A DNA stretch of 64,000 bases from an uncultured Slackia sp. (GTDB taxonomy: Bacteria; Actinomycetota; Coriobacteriia; Coriobacteriales; Eggerthellaceae), in the NCBI RefSeq assembly GCF_959608125.1, contig NZ_CAUHPG010000002.1, forward strand, positions 105,251 to 169,250, in the 5' to 3' direction. Below are positions 8,921-17,339 of the stretch, piece by piece. Position 1 is the stretch's first letter. The number at the start of each line of letters is the position of its first letter. The translations under genes and the position numbers were made by a program. Under the pieces are notes generated by a model that saw only the letters and a program-made list of their open reading frames with translations, was not told the DNA's origin and made no database searches.

Positions 8921-9681
8921 TATTCGACATTGCCCTGAGCACCCGTGATCGGGCTTTCGACCACGCCTTCGATTGCGAATCCGGCAGCGGAAAAAGCCTC
9001 TTTCACCTCTTCGACCACGCGCAATCTAACGGCTTCGTCGCGCACGATTCCGCGATCTGTTTCGTCATGGGCGCTTTCGAACTGGGGCTTGATCAGCGCG
9101 AGCACCACGCTGCCCTGCGCACACAACGCCGCGAATACCGGCGCCAGACCCGCCAGTCCGATGAATGAAAGATCGGCCACCAAGACGTCGAACGGCGCGC
9201 CTAATTCCTCGGGCGAAGCGGTTTTGATATTGGTGCGCTCGAACACCGCAACGCGCGGGTCCTCGCGCAGCTTCCATGCAAGCTGTCCGTAGTTCACGTC
9301 GACGCACGCCACGCTGAGCGCCCCCGCCTGCAAAAGGCAGTCGGTGAAACCGCCCGTCGAGCTGCCGATGTCGATGCAGCGCGCGCCTTCGACGTTTTGT
9401 TTGAAGGCGTCCAGAGCACCTTGCAGTTTATGTCCGCCGCGGCTGACGAACGCACGCCTGTTGCGCACGAACACATCGGCGTTCTCGCGCACCATCACGG
9501 CCGCGCTCGTGGGATACACATCATCGACGCGGACTTCGTGAGCCAGCACGGCGCGCAGCGCCTGGCCGCGATCGTCGAAATAACCCAGTTCGACAAGCAG
9601 GTCGTCGAGCCGCAGCTTCTTCGGCTTGACTTTGCGCGCAGGGCGCGGCGTATTCACTTCGCTGGATTCACGATTCGACAC
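8893..9681 (-). CDS. tlyA: TlyA family rRNA 2'-O-methyltransferase
   Basis: 262 residues from a GTG at 9681 (GAAGAAAGG 6 nt upstream); the frame continues further up without a better signal. The N-terminal S4 RNA-binding domain (LRLDDLLVELGYFDDRGQAL) is followed by an FtsJ/RrmJ-like methyltransferase domain with the SAM-binding motif CIDIGSSTGGFTD and later VADLSFIGL and LIKPQFE. TlyA proteins methylate ribosomal RNA at cytidine 2'-O positions and so influence capreomycin sensitivity; the exact target here is not provable from sequence. tlyA usually follows dxs in Gram-positive operons. Here a plus-strand sigma/anti-sigma pair sits between them. Confidence 0.92.
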   Translation of the reverse strand: MSNRESSEVNTPRPARKVKPKKLRLDDLLVELGYFDDRGQALRAVLAHEVRVDDVYPTSAAVMVRENADVFVRNRRAFVSRGGHKLQGALDAFKQNVEGARCIDIGSSTGGFTDCLLQAGALSVACVDVNYGQLAWKLREDPRVAVFERTNIKTASPEELGAPFDVLVADLSFIGLAGLAPVFAALCAQGSVVLALIKPQFESAHDETDRGIVRDEAVRLRVVEEVKEAFSAAGFAIEGVVESPITGAQGNVEYLVKAVYQA

Positions 9682-9901
9682 GACGGACCTTTCTTCATAA
9701 TGACGAAGATGCGACATGCGATGCGAACCCGATCGGAACAGGCGGCAAAGCCGCGCACGGCCCGAAGCCGACGCAAAGCCGCAGCACGGCATCTTCGAAA
9801 AATCGTTTTTTCTTTCAAGCGATGTCAAAAAACGCATCGCTCATTCGTATTGTAAGCGAGCAACGTTGCAAAGCACACCGAACAAACCGAAGGAGGGCGC
9901 C

Positions 9902-10567
9902 ATGCGCATGAACAACCGATACGACGCGCACGCCGCCGCACCATGCCGCCGCAATGTGCACGTCGATCCCGAAATCGAAGCACGACGTCTGGTCGCCACG
10001 TATTCGAACCTAATCCTACGCCTTAGCTTCACATATCTGAAATCGACGCACGATGCGCAAGATATCTGCCAGAACGTCCTCATGAAGCTGATCGGACGAA
10101 GCGAGCCGTTCCAGAGCGCAGAGCATGAGAAAGCTTGGGTGGTGCGCGCGACGGCCAATGCCTGCAAAGACCTGCTTCGCAATTCCTATCGTCGCACCTC
10201 GGCCCCGCTCGAAGCTGCCGCCGACTGTAAAGCGCCCGAAGAGCCCGAGGGAAGCGACGTGCTCGACGCGGTGATGAAGCTCGATGAAAAATACCGCGAA
10301 TCGATCTATCTGCACTACTACGAAGGGTATTCCATCGCAGAGATAGCCGCCCTCACCGACCGCAGCGCCTCTGCGGTAGCCGCGCACTTGAGCCGCGGAC
10401 GCACGAAGCTGCGTTCCCTGCTGGGCGATGCGGCATCCGAGCTAGGCCCCGAACCGAACGACGGAGCCGAAGACGACGACCCCGTTGCGAAAAAGCATGC
10501 GGCACGAGCGCCGTCGATATTCCGAAAGGCAACGAACGCCGCACATGGCGCAACGCAGTCGCTTTAA
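9902..10567 (+). CDS. ECF-type RNA polymerase sigma factor
   Basis: 221 residues from the ATG at 9902, which has AAGGAGG 6 nt upstream; the frame is open 186 nt further up with no signal. Region 2 contains RLSFTYLKSTHDAQDICQNV and region 4 has YYEGYSIAEIAALTDRSASA followed by a recognition helix with LSRGRTKL. The C-terminal 40 residues are acidic and then basic, beyond the usual ECF length of about 170-190. It directs RNA polymerase to a small stress regulon. The next gene, 86 bp downstream on the same strand, is a membrane protein of anti-sigma type, so the pair forms a sigma/anti-sigma module. Confidence 0.9.
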   Translation: MRMNNRYDAHAAAPCRRNVHVDPEIEARRLVATYSNLILRLSFTYLKSTHDAQDICQNVLMKLIGRSEPFQSAEHEKAWVVRATANACKDLLRNSYRRTSAPLEAAADCKAPEEPEGSDVLDAVMKLDEKYRESIYLHYYEGYSIAEIAALTDRSASAVAAHLSRGRTKLRSLLGDAASELGPEPNDGAEDDDPVAKKHAARAPSIFRKATNAAHGATQSL

Positions 10568-10653
10568 TGCGCTCGCGGCATCCCGCATCCCGTCGCCGAC
10601 ACGTCGGGCGACGGGACCTCTCCTACCGACCCTCAGTCTCTCTGGAGGCCATC

Positions 10654-11790
10654 ATGCATAAAACATATCGACAGGCCCTTGACTCCATGGCCTTTTCCGA
10701 AGAAGCATCCGAACGCATGACAAACGATCTGGCCCAGGCCATCGCCGAACGCCAAGCACGCGAGACAGACGCCGCCGCCGTGCCCGCACCCGCCGCCACG
10801 CAGACGCACGCCACGAACAGGCGCGCACCGCGCTTCAAGAAACGTTGGCAACTCGTCGCAGCCGCAAGCCTCGCGGGCGCCCTGGTAGTGGGAAGCGCCG
10901 GCGCGATCGCCGCGACCGGCACGCTGACCACCGTGAACGGGCTGCTCGACGACATGTTCAACGGCGCGCCGGCATCCACCGAGGTCATCGATGCGATCGG
11001 CCGTCCCATCGGCGCATCCGCCACCTGCAACGGCGTCACCGTGACCGCAGACGCCGTGGTGGGCGACCGCTACAATTACGTCGTGGTGTTCAGCATCGCG
11101 CGCGACGACGGCGAGCCTTTCGACGTGACCCCGAACGATGCGGGCACGCTGCCTCTGATGTTCGAAGGCCCCTCGGGCACTCATATCGACTGGATGAACG
11201 GCGGAGGCGGAAGCATCCACTTCTACGATGCCGACCCGAACGACAACGCCATTCAGATGGTCGAAAGCATGTCCGCCGACACCTTCAACGGCAAAGGCAT
11301 CATCGGCAACACCGCTCGCGTGCATCTTGAAAACCTCTGCGTACTCGACGACGTAAATGGTCTGCGCACCCTCGTCGAAGGCACTTGGGACCTCAAGTTC
11401 ACGATGAATTACGACGATACGACCATCGACCTTCCCGCCGGATTCTCCGTCGATTACAACGGACTGAGCGCCGATATCGATTCGGTGGCCATCTCCCCCA
11501 TCGGCATCACCGTCGACTACACGGCACATGACGTCATGGACTGGCAAGACCAGGACAGCGGCAAGATGTCCGACTGGAACGAAACAGAAATGGACCGCAT
11601 TCTGAATCTGCCCATCCTGATTTCTCTGGCCGACGGCACCGTGATCGATGCGACGGAAGGCGGCTCGGCAAGCCGCGCCAACGATAACGGCACCACGAGC
11701 GTCCACAAAACCTACGTGTTCGACGTCTTCGCCGCACCTGAAGACATAACGAATGTCAGCATCGCAGGCACGGAGGTCTGGCAGCGCTAA
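10654..11790 (+). CDS. Anti-sigma-like membrane protein (DUF4179 type)
   Basis: 378 residues from the ATG at 10654 (GGAGG 5 nt upstream). The first 60 residues are a helical cytosolic segment that could hold the sigma factor. One membrane helix follows (WQLVAAASLAGALVVGSAGA, about 69-90). The rest is an outer beta-rich domain that begins TVNGLLDDMFNG and contains DVTPNDAGTLPLMFEGPSGT, in the style of DUF4179 anti-sigma ectodomains. The ectodomain probably senses an envelope signal. The 3' end faces a perfect 16-bp hairpin shared with the convergent dxs gene. Confidence in the family call is moderate; the membrane topology and partner gene are clear. Confidence 0.8.
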   Translation: MHKTYRQALDSMAFSEEASERMTNDLAQAIAERQARETDAAAVPAPAATQTHATNRRAPRFKKRWQLVAAASLAGALVVGSAGAIAATGTLTTVNGLLDDMFNGAPASTEVIDAIGRPIGASATCNGVTVTADAVVGDRYNYVVVFSIARDDGEPFDVTPNDAGTLPLMFEGPSGTHIDWMNGGGGSIHFYDADPNDNAIQMVESMSADTFNGKGIIGNTARVHLENLCVLDDVNGLRTLVEGTWDLKFTMNYDDTTIDLPAGFSVDYNGLSADIDSVAISPIGITVDYTAHDVMDWQDQDSGKMSDWNETEMDRILNLPILISLADGTVIDATEGGSASRANDNGTTSVHKTYVFDVFAAPEDITNVSIAGTEVWQR

Positions 11791-11841
11791 CTCGATGCCG
11801 CATGCCGAGCGACACCGGAACATGGCATTCGAGCACATAAG

Positions 11842-11876
11842 AAGGAGGCGACGGAATAGAATTCCGTCGCCTCCTT
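11842..11876. terminator. Bidirectional hairpin between the anti-sigma gene and dxs
   Basis: Perfect 16-bp stem (11842-11857 with 11861-11876) and a 3-nt loop between convergent genes. T tracts are short, so it may work in both directions with modest strength. Confidence 0.8.
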
Positions 11877-11900
11877 GCGTTGCGATATGACCCAGCGCCC

Positions 11901-13799
11901 CTAGGCTTCCCTCATGGACGCAAGCTTTTCACGGATGCGATTCGCCATGCTCTCGGCGTCGAGGCCCACTTCCTTATGCAGCAAGGGCACCTTGCCCTGG
12001 CTGACGAAACGATCGGGAATGCCGAACGTCAAGATGGGCGGCACTTTCGCGGGCGGGTTGGCGGCCAAATCCTCCAAGATTCCCTCGCCGATGCCGCCTT
12101 CGACCACGCCTTCTTCGGCCGTGGCCACCAGCAAGCACTCCTCGGCGGCGGCGCGCACGGCGGCTTCGTCGAAGGGTTTGATCCAGCGCATGTCGACCAC
12201 GCGCACGCCGATGCCTTCGGCGGCCAGGATATCGGATGCGCCTTCGGCCTCCTGCACCATGCGACCGAACGCAAGGATGGCCACATCGTCGCCTTCGCGC
12301 GTAGTGCGCGATTTGCCCACCTCGAGAATCTGCGGGGTTTCGGGCAATTCGACGCCGCGAGCCTCGCCGCGCGGGTAGCGCAACGTGACCGGGCCGTGCA
12401 GCGAAAGCGCCGTGTGCAGCATATGCACCAGCTCGGCTTCATCGGAAGGCGCCATAACCTTCATATGCGGGATCATACGCGTGTACACGATGTCGAACAC
12501 GCCGTGATGCGTGGGGCCGTCATCGCCCACCAAACCGGCGCGATCGAGACAGAACACCACGTCGAGATCGGGCAAGGCGTTATTGATGATCAGCTGGTCG
12601 ACCGCACGCTGCATGAATGTGGAATAAATAGCCACGACAGGCTTCTTGCCTCCGATAGCAAGACCGCTGGCAAGCGCCACGGCATGCTCTTCGGCGATGC
12701 CCGTGTCGATGAAGCGCTTCGGATATTTGTCGGCGAACTCGTTGAGGCCCGTGCCGTCTTTCATGGCGGCCGTGATGGCCACGATGTCCTCATTGGCGGC
12801 CGCCTCGCGCACGAGGGCCTTGCCGAACACGCTTGTGTATTTGGGAGCGGAAGACGATGACTTCTTCACCTCGCCGGTAGCCAAGTCGAACGGGCCCACG
12901 CCGTGGAACACATCGGGGCGGCGCTCGGCCGGCTCATAGCCCATGCCCTTCTTCGTGACCACATGCATGAGCACAGGGACCTCGGCGTCGAGCACCACGC
13001 GCAACGTGTGCTTAAGCGCCGTGATGTCGTGGCCCGGAACGGGGGCGGTGCACAGAAAGCCCAGCTTTTCGAAAATCATTTCGCCGGGGATGATCATCTG
13101 CTTGATCGAGTCCTTCACGTTGCGACCGAAATCGACCAAGCCGTGACCCCAATCGCCCTGGGCCTCGAGCGCGCTCTGAATGCCGTCGCGGGCCTGGGTG
13201 TATTCGCGCGATGCACGCTTATGGCCGAGATATTTGGCCAACGCGCCGACGTTGCGCGAGATGGACATCTCGTTGTCGTTGAGGATAACCACCATGGGCG
13301 TCTGCAGCTGACCGGCGTGATTGAGGGCCTCGAAAGCCATGCCGCCCGAAAGGGACGCATCGCCGATGATCGTGACGATCTTCTCGTCGCTGCCGCGCAG
13401 GTCGCGCGCCATGGCAAGGCCGAGCGCCACCGACACCGAGTCGGACGCATGGCCCGAAGGATGCACATCGTAGGGACTTTCGGATGCTTTCGGAAAACCC
13501 GACATGCCCTTGTACTGGCGCAACGTGTCGAAAATATCCAGGCGGCCGGTGAGCAGCTTGTGGGCGTACGACTGATGGCCCACGTCGAACAGCAATTTGT
13601 CATGAGGGCAGTCGAGCAGGCTGTGGCACGCCAGGATGATTTCGACCACGCCGAGGCTCGGGGCCACATGGCCGCCGTTTTTCGAAGTGGTCTCGAGGAT
13701 CTGCTCGCGTATTTCAGAGGCGAGAATAGCAAGCTCCTCATCGGTGAGGAGCTTGAGATCTGCAGGGGACGATATCATGTCAAGAATGCGGTGTTCCAT
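11901..13799 (-). CDS. dxs: 1-deoxy-D-xylulose-5-phosphate synthase
   Basis: 632 residues, the family's normal length. It condenses pyruvate and glyceraldehyde 3-phosphate to DXP using thiamine diphosphate, the first step of the MEP isoprenoid pathway. Visible features: GHQSYAHKLLTGR and GHASDSVSVALGLA near the N-terminus, the ThDP motif GDASLSGGMAFEALNHAG, EEHAVALASGLAIGG and YSTFMQRAVDQ in the pyrimidine-binding domain, and the transketolase C-terminal region. The ATG at 13799 has AAGGCAGGA upstream. It is the last gene of the same-strand run with xseB, nusB and the Gls24 gene and lies 48 bp after xseB. Confidence 0.97.
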   Translation of the reverse strand: MEHRILDMISSPADLKLLTDEELAILASEIREQILETTSKNGGHVAPSLGVVEIILACHSLLDCPHDKLLFDVGHQSYAHKLLTGRLDIFDTLRQYKGMSGFPKASESPYDVHPSGHASDSVSVALGLAMARDLRGSDEKIVTIIGDASLSGGMAFEALNHAGQLQTPMVVILNDNEMSISRNVGALAKYLGHKRASREYTQARDGIQSALEAQGDWGHGLVDFGRNVKDSIKQMIIPGEMIFEKLGFLCTAPVPGHDITALKHTLRVVLDAEVPVLMHVVTKKGMGYEPAERRPDVFHGVGPFDLATGEVKKSSSSAPKYTSVFGKALVREAAANEDIVAITAAMKDGTGLNEFADKYPKRFIDTGIAEEHAVALASGLAIGGKKPVVAIYSTFMQRAVDQLIINNALPDLDVVFCLDRAGLVGDDGPTHHGVFDIVYTRMIPHMKVMAPSDEAELVHMLHTALSLHGPVTLRYPRGEARGVELPETPQILEVGKSRTTREGDDVAILAFGRMVQEAEGASDILAAEGIGVRVVDMRWIKPFDEAAVRAAAEECLLVATAEEGVVEGGIGEGILEDLAANPPAKVPPILTFGIPDRFVSQGKVPLLHKEVGLDAESMANRIREKLASMREA

Positions 13800-13847
13800 A
13801 CATCCTGCCTTAGCTTGCGGGTGTTTGCCACGTGGCTGGAAGAGGCG

Positions 13848-14057
13848 TCATCGCGCCTCTTCTCCTGACTCGGCATGATCGCCCTCTTCGATGGTTTCCA
13901 GAAGCTCCGTCGCCTTCATACCGAGCTTCACCGCCTCGTCGTATAGATCGAGCGCGGCATCGAGGGGCATGTCGTCGCTGCGCACCTGCGCCGCTATCTC
14001 GTCGAGGCGGTCTCTGATGGCAGCGAAGCCGGAGCGCGTCTGCTCGTCGGCATCCAT
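13848..14057 (-). CDS. xseB: Exodeoxyribonuclease VII small subunit
   Basis: 69 residues, usual for XseB. The pattern GFAAIRDRLDEIAAQVRSDD then LDAALDLYDEAVKLG matches the two-helix fold of the family, which binds many copies to the large subunit XseA to degrade single-stranded DNA. The tail is acidic. It starts one base beyond the nusB stop, so the two are probably coupled. No xseA is visible in this window. Confidence 0.93.
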   Translation of the reverse strand: MDADEQTRSGFAAIRDRLDEIAAQVRSDDMPLDAALDLYDEAVKLGMKATELLETIEEGDHAESGEEAR

Positions 14058-14058
14058 G

Positions 14059-14589
14059 CTACTCGGCGACCTCGTCCGCCTTCGCGGGCTCGGGCTGAAC
14101 CGGCGCGTCGGTCGAGGTACCTGCGCCCTCGACCTGGCCGGCGACAGGCTCCTCTTCGGCGACCTGCGTCGGATCGATGCCGGATTCGCTATCGCGCGCG
14201 ATGCGGCCCAAGATGCCGTTCACGAAGCGATGGGAATCGTCTTCACCGCCGAATTCCTTGGCCAGCTCGACAGCTTCGTTGATGGAGACCGACACGGGAA
14301 CATCGTCCACGTATTTCAATTCGAACGCGGCAAGGCGCAAAATGGATCGGTCGACCACGGGCATGCGGTCGATCGCCCAGTTCTGCGAGCTGACGCTGAT
14401 GATGCGGTCGAGTTGGGTCTTGTGCGAAGAAACCCCCATGATGAGCATGCGCGCGTAATCGCCCATGCCTGCCTCATCGGGGACCAGGCCTTCTTCGACT
14501 ACCTGGTCGGCCGGCTTGTTCAGAATCTCGCTCTGATACAGAACCTGCAGCGCGCAGCGGCGCGCCAAAGAGCGCTCGTGACGTTTCAT
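14059..14589 (-). CDS. nusB: Transcription antitermination factor NusB
   Basis: 176 residues. The first about 140 match NusB: ARRCALQVLYQSEILNKPAD at the N-terminus, then ISVSSQNWAIDRMPVVDRSI and SINEAVELAKEFGGEDDSHR. NusB joins NusE (S10) on boxA RNA to support rRNA transcription. The C-terminal 35 residues (EEPVAGQVEGAGTSTDAPVQ onwards) form an acidic, Pro/Glu-rich extension that is not part of the core fold. It follows the Gls24 gene by 31 bp and precedes xseB. Confidence 0.95.
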   Translation of the reverse strand: MKRHERSLARRCALQVLYQSEILNKPADQVVEEGLVPDEAGMGDYARMLIMGVSSHKTQLDRIISVSSQNWAIDRMPVVDRSILRLAAFELKYVDDVPVSVSINEAVELAKEFGGEDDSHRFVNGILGRIARDSESGIDPTQVAEEEPVAGQVEGAGTSTDAPVQPEPAKADEVAE

Positions 14590-14620
14590 CTATTCCCTAT
14601 CCTTATATACGTGCTATGCG

Positions 14621-14971
14621 TTATGCCGAGAAGCGGATGCCGTCGACATAGACATCGATCGAAGACACCTTGAATCCGACCTGCGTGACCACGGCATCGG
14701 CGACGGCCTGGCGCACCTCGGCTGCGACGGAAGGAATGGGCCTTCCGAAATACACATCGACATGCACGGCGATATCGACGCCCTCGGTCTCGTTCATGCT
14801 GACCTCGATGCCTTGGGCGGCCGCGTTGGACACGAAGCGCGAACGAATGCCGGAAAACGTCGAAGAACCAACGCTCGCGACGCCTTCGACCTCTTTAGCG
14901 GCGATTGCCACGATGGTTTCCATGACGCCCGGGGCAAGCCCCAAGCCGTCGACATACAACTCTTCGCTCAT
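14621..14971 (-). CDS. Asp23/Gls24 family envelope-stress protein
   Basis: 116 residues from the ATG at 14971 with GAAAGGACC upstream; the frame is open much further up but that part lacks a start signal. The sequence LAPGVMETIVAIAAKEVEGV, then VHVDVYFGRPIPSVAAEVRQ and VDVYVDGIRF, is the Asp23 domain. Such proteins are small, abundant cytosolic or membrane-peripheral factors linked to alkaline or envelope stress in Gram-positives. In many Gram-positives an Asp23 gene stands before nusB, as here. The exact function is unknown. Confidence 0.9.
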   Translation of the reverse strand: MSEELYVDGLGLAPGVMETIVAIAAKEVEGVASVGSSTFSGIRSRFVSNAAAQGIEVSMNETEGVDIAVHVDVYFGRPIPSVAAEVRQAVADAVVTQVGFKVSSIDVYVDGIRFSA

Positions 14972-15139
14972 GACGGTCCTTTCGGCTCGTTGTTGACTAA
15001 GCATCCGTTTATTGTACTCCATTCGGCGGCGACCCATGCAATATGCCCGAGTTTCGATCGAAATACCGAACTCGTTCATACGGGACGCACGGCGGCGTAC
15101 AATCCATAGCACAGCAGAACAACGGCCCGAGGAGATGCC

Positions 15140-15592
15140 ATGACTACCGAAAACCCTGCCCGTCCCGCCTTCGACCGCGAAGCCCTCGCCGCGCACGCGC
15201 TCGAGCTGCACGCCCGCAACTTCAACTGCGCGCAATGCGTCGCCTGCACCCTCGCCCCGTTCGTGAATACCGACGAACGCGACGTCTTCCGCGCCGCAGA
15301 AGGCCTCGGCGGCGGCATGGGCGGCTTCACCGAGACCTGCGGCGCCATCGCAGGCGCGGCCATGGTGGCGGGGCTCGCCCGCAGCAACGGCTACGACGAC
15401 CCCACCAGCAAGCAGGACACCTATGCGCTGACCAAGCAGATGGTCGACCGCTTCCGCGAAACCGTCGGCTCCACGCTGTGCGCAGACATCAAGACGACCG
15501 ACGGCGCCACGCCGCTGCGCCCGTGCGACGAGTGCATCGTCTTGGGACTCGACCTGGCCATCGATATGCTCGAAAGCATCGAAGGACGCTAG
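15140..15592 (+). CDS. C_GCAxxG_C_C family redox-type protein
   Basis: 150 residues. It contains the family signature in order: FNCAQCVACTLAPF (Cys pairs), GLGGGMGGFTETCGAIAGA (the CGAxxG core) and PCDECIVLG near the C-terminus. The conserved cysteines suggest metal or cluster binding or disulphide exchange, but no member of this family has a settled reaction. AGGAG stands 6-7 nt before the ATG. It is divergent from the Gls24 gene and ends before a perfect 17-bp hairpin. Confidence 0.88.
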   Translation: MTTENPARPAFDREALAAHALELHARNFNCAQCVACTLAPFVNTDERDVFRAAEGLGGGMGGFTETCGAIAGAAMVAGLARSNGYDDPTSKQDTYALTKQMVDRFRETVGSTLCADIKTTDGATPLRPCDECIVLGLDLAIDMLESIEGR

Positions 15593-15623
15593 CCCCGCGC
15601 AACGCGCTCGTCGCCGCCCGCAC

Positions 15624-15661
15624 ATGAAAAGGACCCGAGAATGCTCTCGGGTCCTTTTCAT
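15624..15661. terminator. Bidirectional terminator
   Basis: Perfect 17-bp stem (15624-15640 with 15645-15661), 4-nt loop, with AAAA/TTTT inside the arms. It lies between convergent genes, the C_GCAxxG_C_C gene and the triple RidA gene. Confidence 0.9.
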
Positions 15662-15715
15662 TTCACTGCATGACGCCGTGCGTCGCGCCTGCCGCAAAGC
15701 CTGTCCTGATCGGAT

Positions 15716-16981
15716 CTACTTCACCGGCGGGGTGCCTTCGAAGTTGCCGAAGATGGCGTCGATCATGACCAGGGCCTCGCCCTGCAGATTCTTCACGCCC
15801 ACGACGCGACGGGCAGGGGTTCCCTCGGGGAAGAACTCCTTGTACGCCTCGTTCACGGCGTCCATGTCGGCGAGGTCTTTCACGTAGATGTTCACCTTGA
15901 CGGCGTCCTCCATCACGTGATCGACGCATTCGATGATGGCCTTGATGTTCTTCAGGGCCTGGACGGCCTGGGCCTTCACGCCGCCTTCGACGAGCTTGCC
16001 GGTGGCGGGGTCGATACCGTACTGGGCGGAGATGTTGTTGTAGTGCGAGAACGCCACGGTCTGCGTGGAAAGGGCGCACTTCGGAGCGGCGTCGGTGTTG
16101 TTAGCCTCGAGAATCAGGCCATGGCGGTCTTCGACGGCCTGCGGCGGGGTGCCGTCGCCGTGGGAAACCACGGCCTCGATCTGCACGAGCGCGTGCAGAG
16201 GCAGGTCGGCGACCTCGACCACGGTGCGAGCCGGCATGTAGGCGACGGCGCGCGCGATGGCGGAATCGGGGAAGAACGTGGTGTAGACCTCGTTCACGGC
16301 ATCCAGATCGGCAAGGTCGCGCAGGAACACGGTGATCTTGACGATGTCGTCGAACGGAACGTCGACGCTGTTCAGGATGGCCTTGATGTTCTTGAGGCAC
16401 TGAGCGGTCTGGGCCTTGATACCGCCCTCGACGATCTGGCCGGTGCCGGGGTTGATCGGCAGCTGGGCGGAGATGTTGTTGTAGTGGGAGAACGCCACGG
16501 TCTGGGAAGACATCACGTTCATCGGAGCCGCGTGGGTATTGTTGACATACTTCAGCAGGTCGCCCGCCTGAGGCTCGTTGGGAATGGTGCCCTCGCCGTT
16601 AGTGATCAGGGCCTCGATCTGCACGAGGGCGCCGAACGGCAGGTCGTCGACGGCCACCACGGTACGCGTGGGGGCGTAGGTCGGGAAGAACATCTTCTGG
16701 ACTTCGTCGACGTCATCCATGTCGCGGATGTCCTTGACGAACACGGTGATACGGACCACGTCGTTGAGAACATGGTCGATGCTTTCGACGACGGACTCGA
16801 GGTTCGCGAAAGCCTGGGCGGCCTGTTCGAGCACGCCGCCTTCGACGAGCTCGCCGGTTGCCGGGTCGATGCCCAGCTGAGCGGAGATGTTGTTGTAGTG
16901 CGAGAACGCCACGGTCTGAGAAGACATCGGGCACTTCGGCGCGTCTTCGGTATTGCGCGCCAATACGACGTTGTCACCCAT
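15716..16981 (-). CDS. Triple RidA/YjgF-domain fusion protein
   Basis: 421 residues from the ATG at 16981 (AAGGAAGG 6 nt upstream). Three RidA domains stand in tandem, roughly 2-135, 146-275 and 290-420. Each opens with nearly the same block (SSQTVAFSHYNNISAQ) and keeps the catalytic-type Arg before the final strand (APTRTVVAVDDLP, MPARTVVEVADLP, TPARRVVGVKNLQ). RidA proteins normally form homotrimers of single domains that hydrolyse reactive enamine/imine intermediates. One chain with three domains may fold as a built-in trimer; that is inference. Gene duplication and fusion is shown by the strong similarity among the copies. The gene stands alone. Confidence 0.93.
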   Translation of the reverse strand: MGDNVVLARNTEDAPKCPMSSQTVAFSHYNNISAQLGIDPATGELVEGGVLEQAAQAFANLESVVESIDHVLNDVVRITVFVKDIRDMDDVDEVQKMFFPTYAPTRTVVAVDDLPFGALVQIEALITNGEGTIPNEPQAGDLLKYVNNTHAAPMNVMSSQTVAFSHYNNISAQLPINPGTGQIVEGGIKAQTAQCLKNIKAILNSVDVPFDDIVKITVFLRDLADLDAVNEVYTTFFPDSAIARAVAYMPARTVVEVADLPLHALVQIEAVVSHGDGTPPQAVEDRHGLILEANNTDAAPKCALSTQTVAFSHYNNISAQYGIDPATGKLVEGGVKAQAVQALKNIKAIIECVDHVMEDAVKVNIYVKDLADMDAVNEAYKEFFPEGTPARRVVGVKNLQGEALVMIDAIFGNFEGTPPVK

Positions 16982-17339
16982 GGTTCTACCTTCCTTTTGA
17001 CACCCATCGGTCATTACATTCGCAGGACTTCTTGCCCCTGTCCTGCCGTGCAGTCGTTACTGCACGCAGCGCATTACACGGTACGGGGGGCATCTTGTCA
17101 ACACATTTTGCAAAACCGTTTTCCAACTCGCCGCATGCCGCCGATGCCGCACCGTCTGGGACAGGGCTTCCGTCGAAAAAGGGCGACGAGGCCGCCGGAT
17201 GGGCGAACCCTTGGGCGACGCGCATCAATTCCGCGTAAAACGACGTCGGCGACGCTTGACTTCGAGCGCGCACGAACACGTAAACTCGCATATGCGCCGA
17301 CCGGGCGCGAAACGACGAAAACGACGGAAAGCCGAACAC
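16982..17339. other. Intergenic region between divergent triple-RidA and MATE genes
   Basis: 358 bp between divergent starts, so it must hold both promoters. I see no convincing paired -35/-10, operator, RNA gene or small gene in it. The MATE reading frame is open for the last 141 bp, but no good ribosome site supports an earlier start. Confidence 0.5.
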
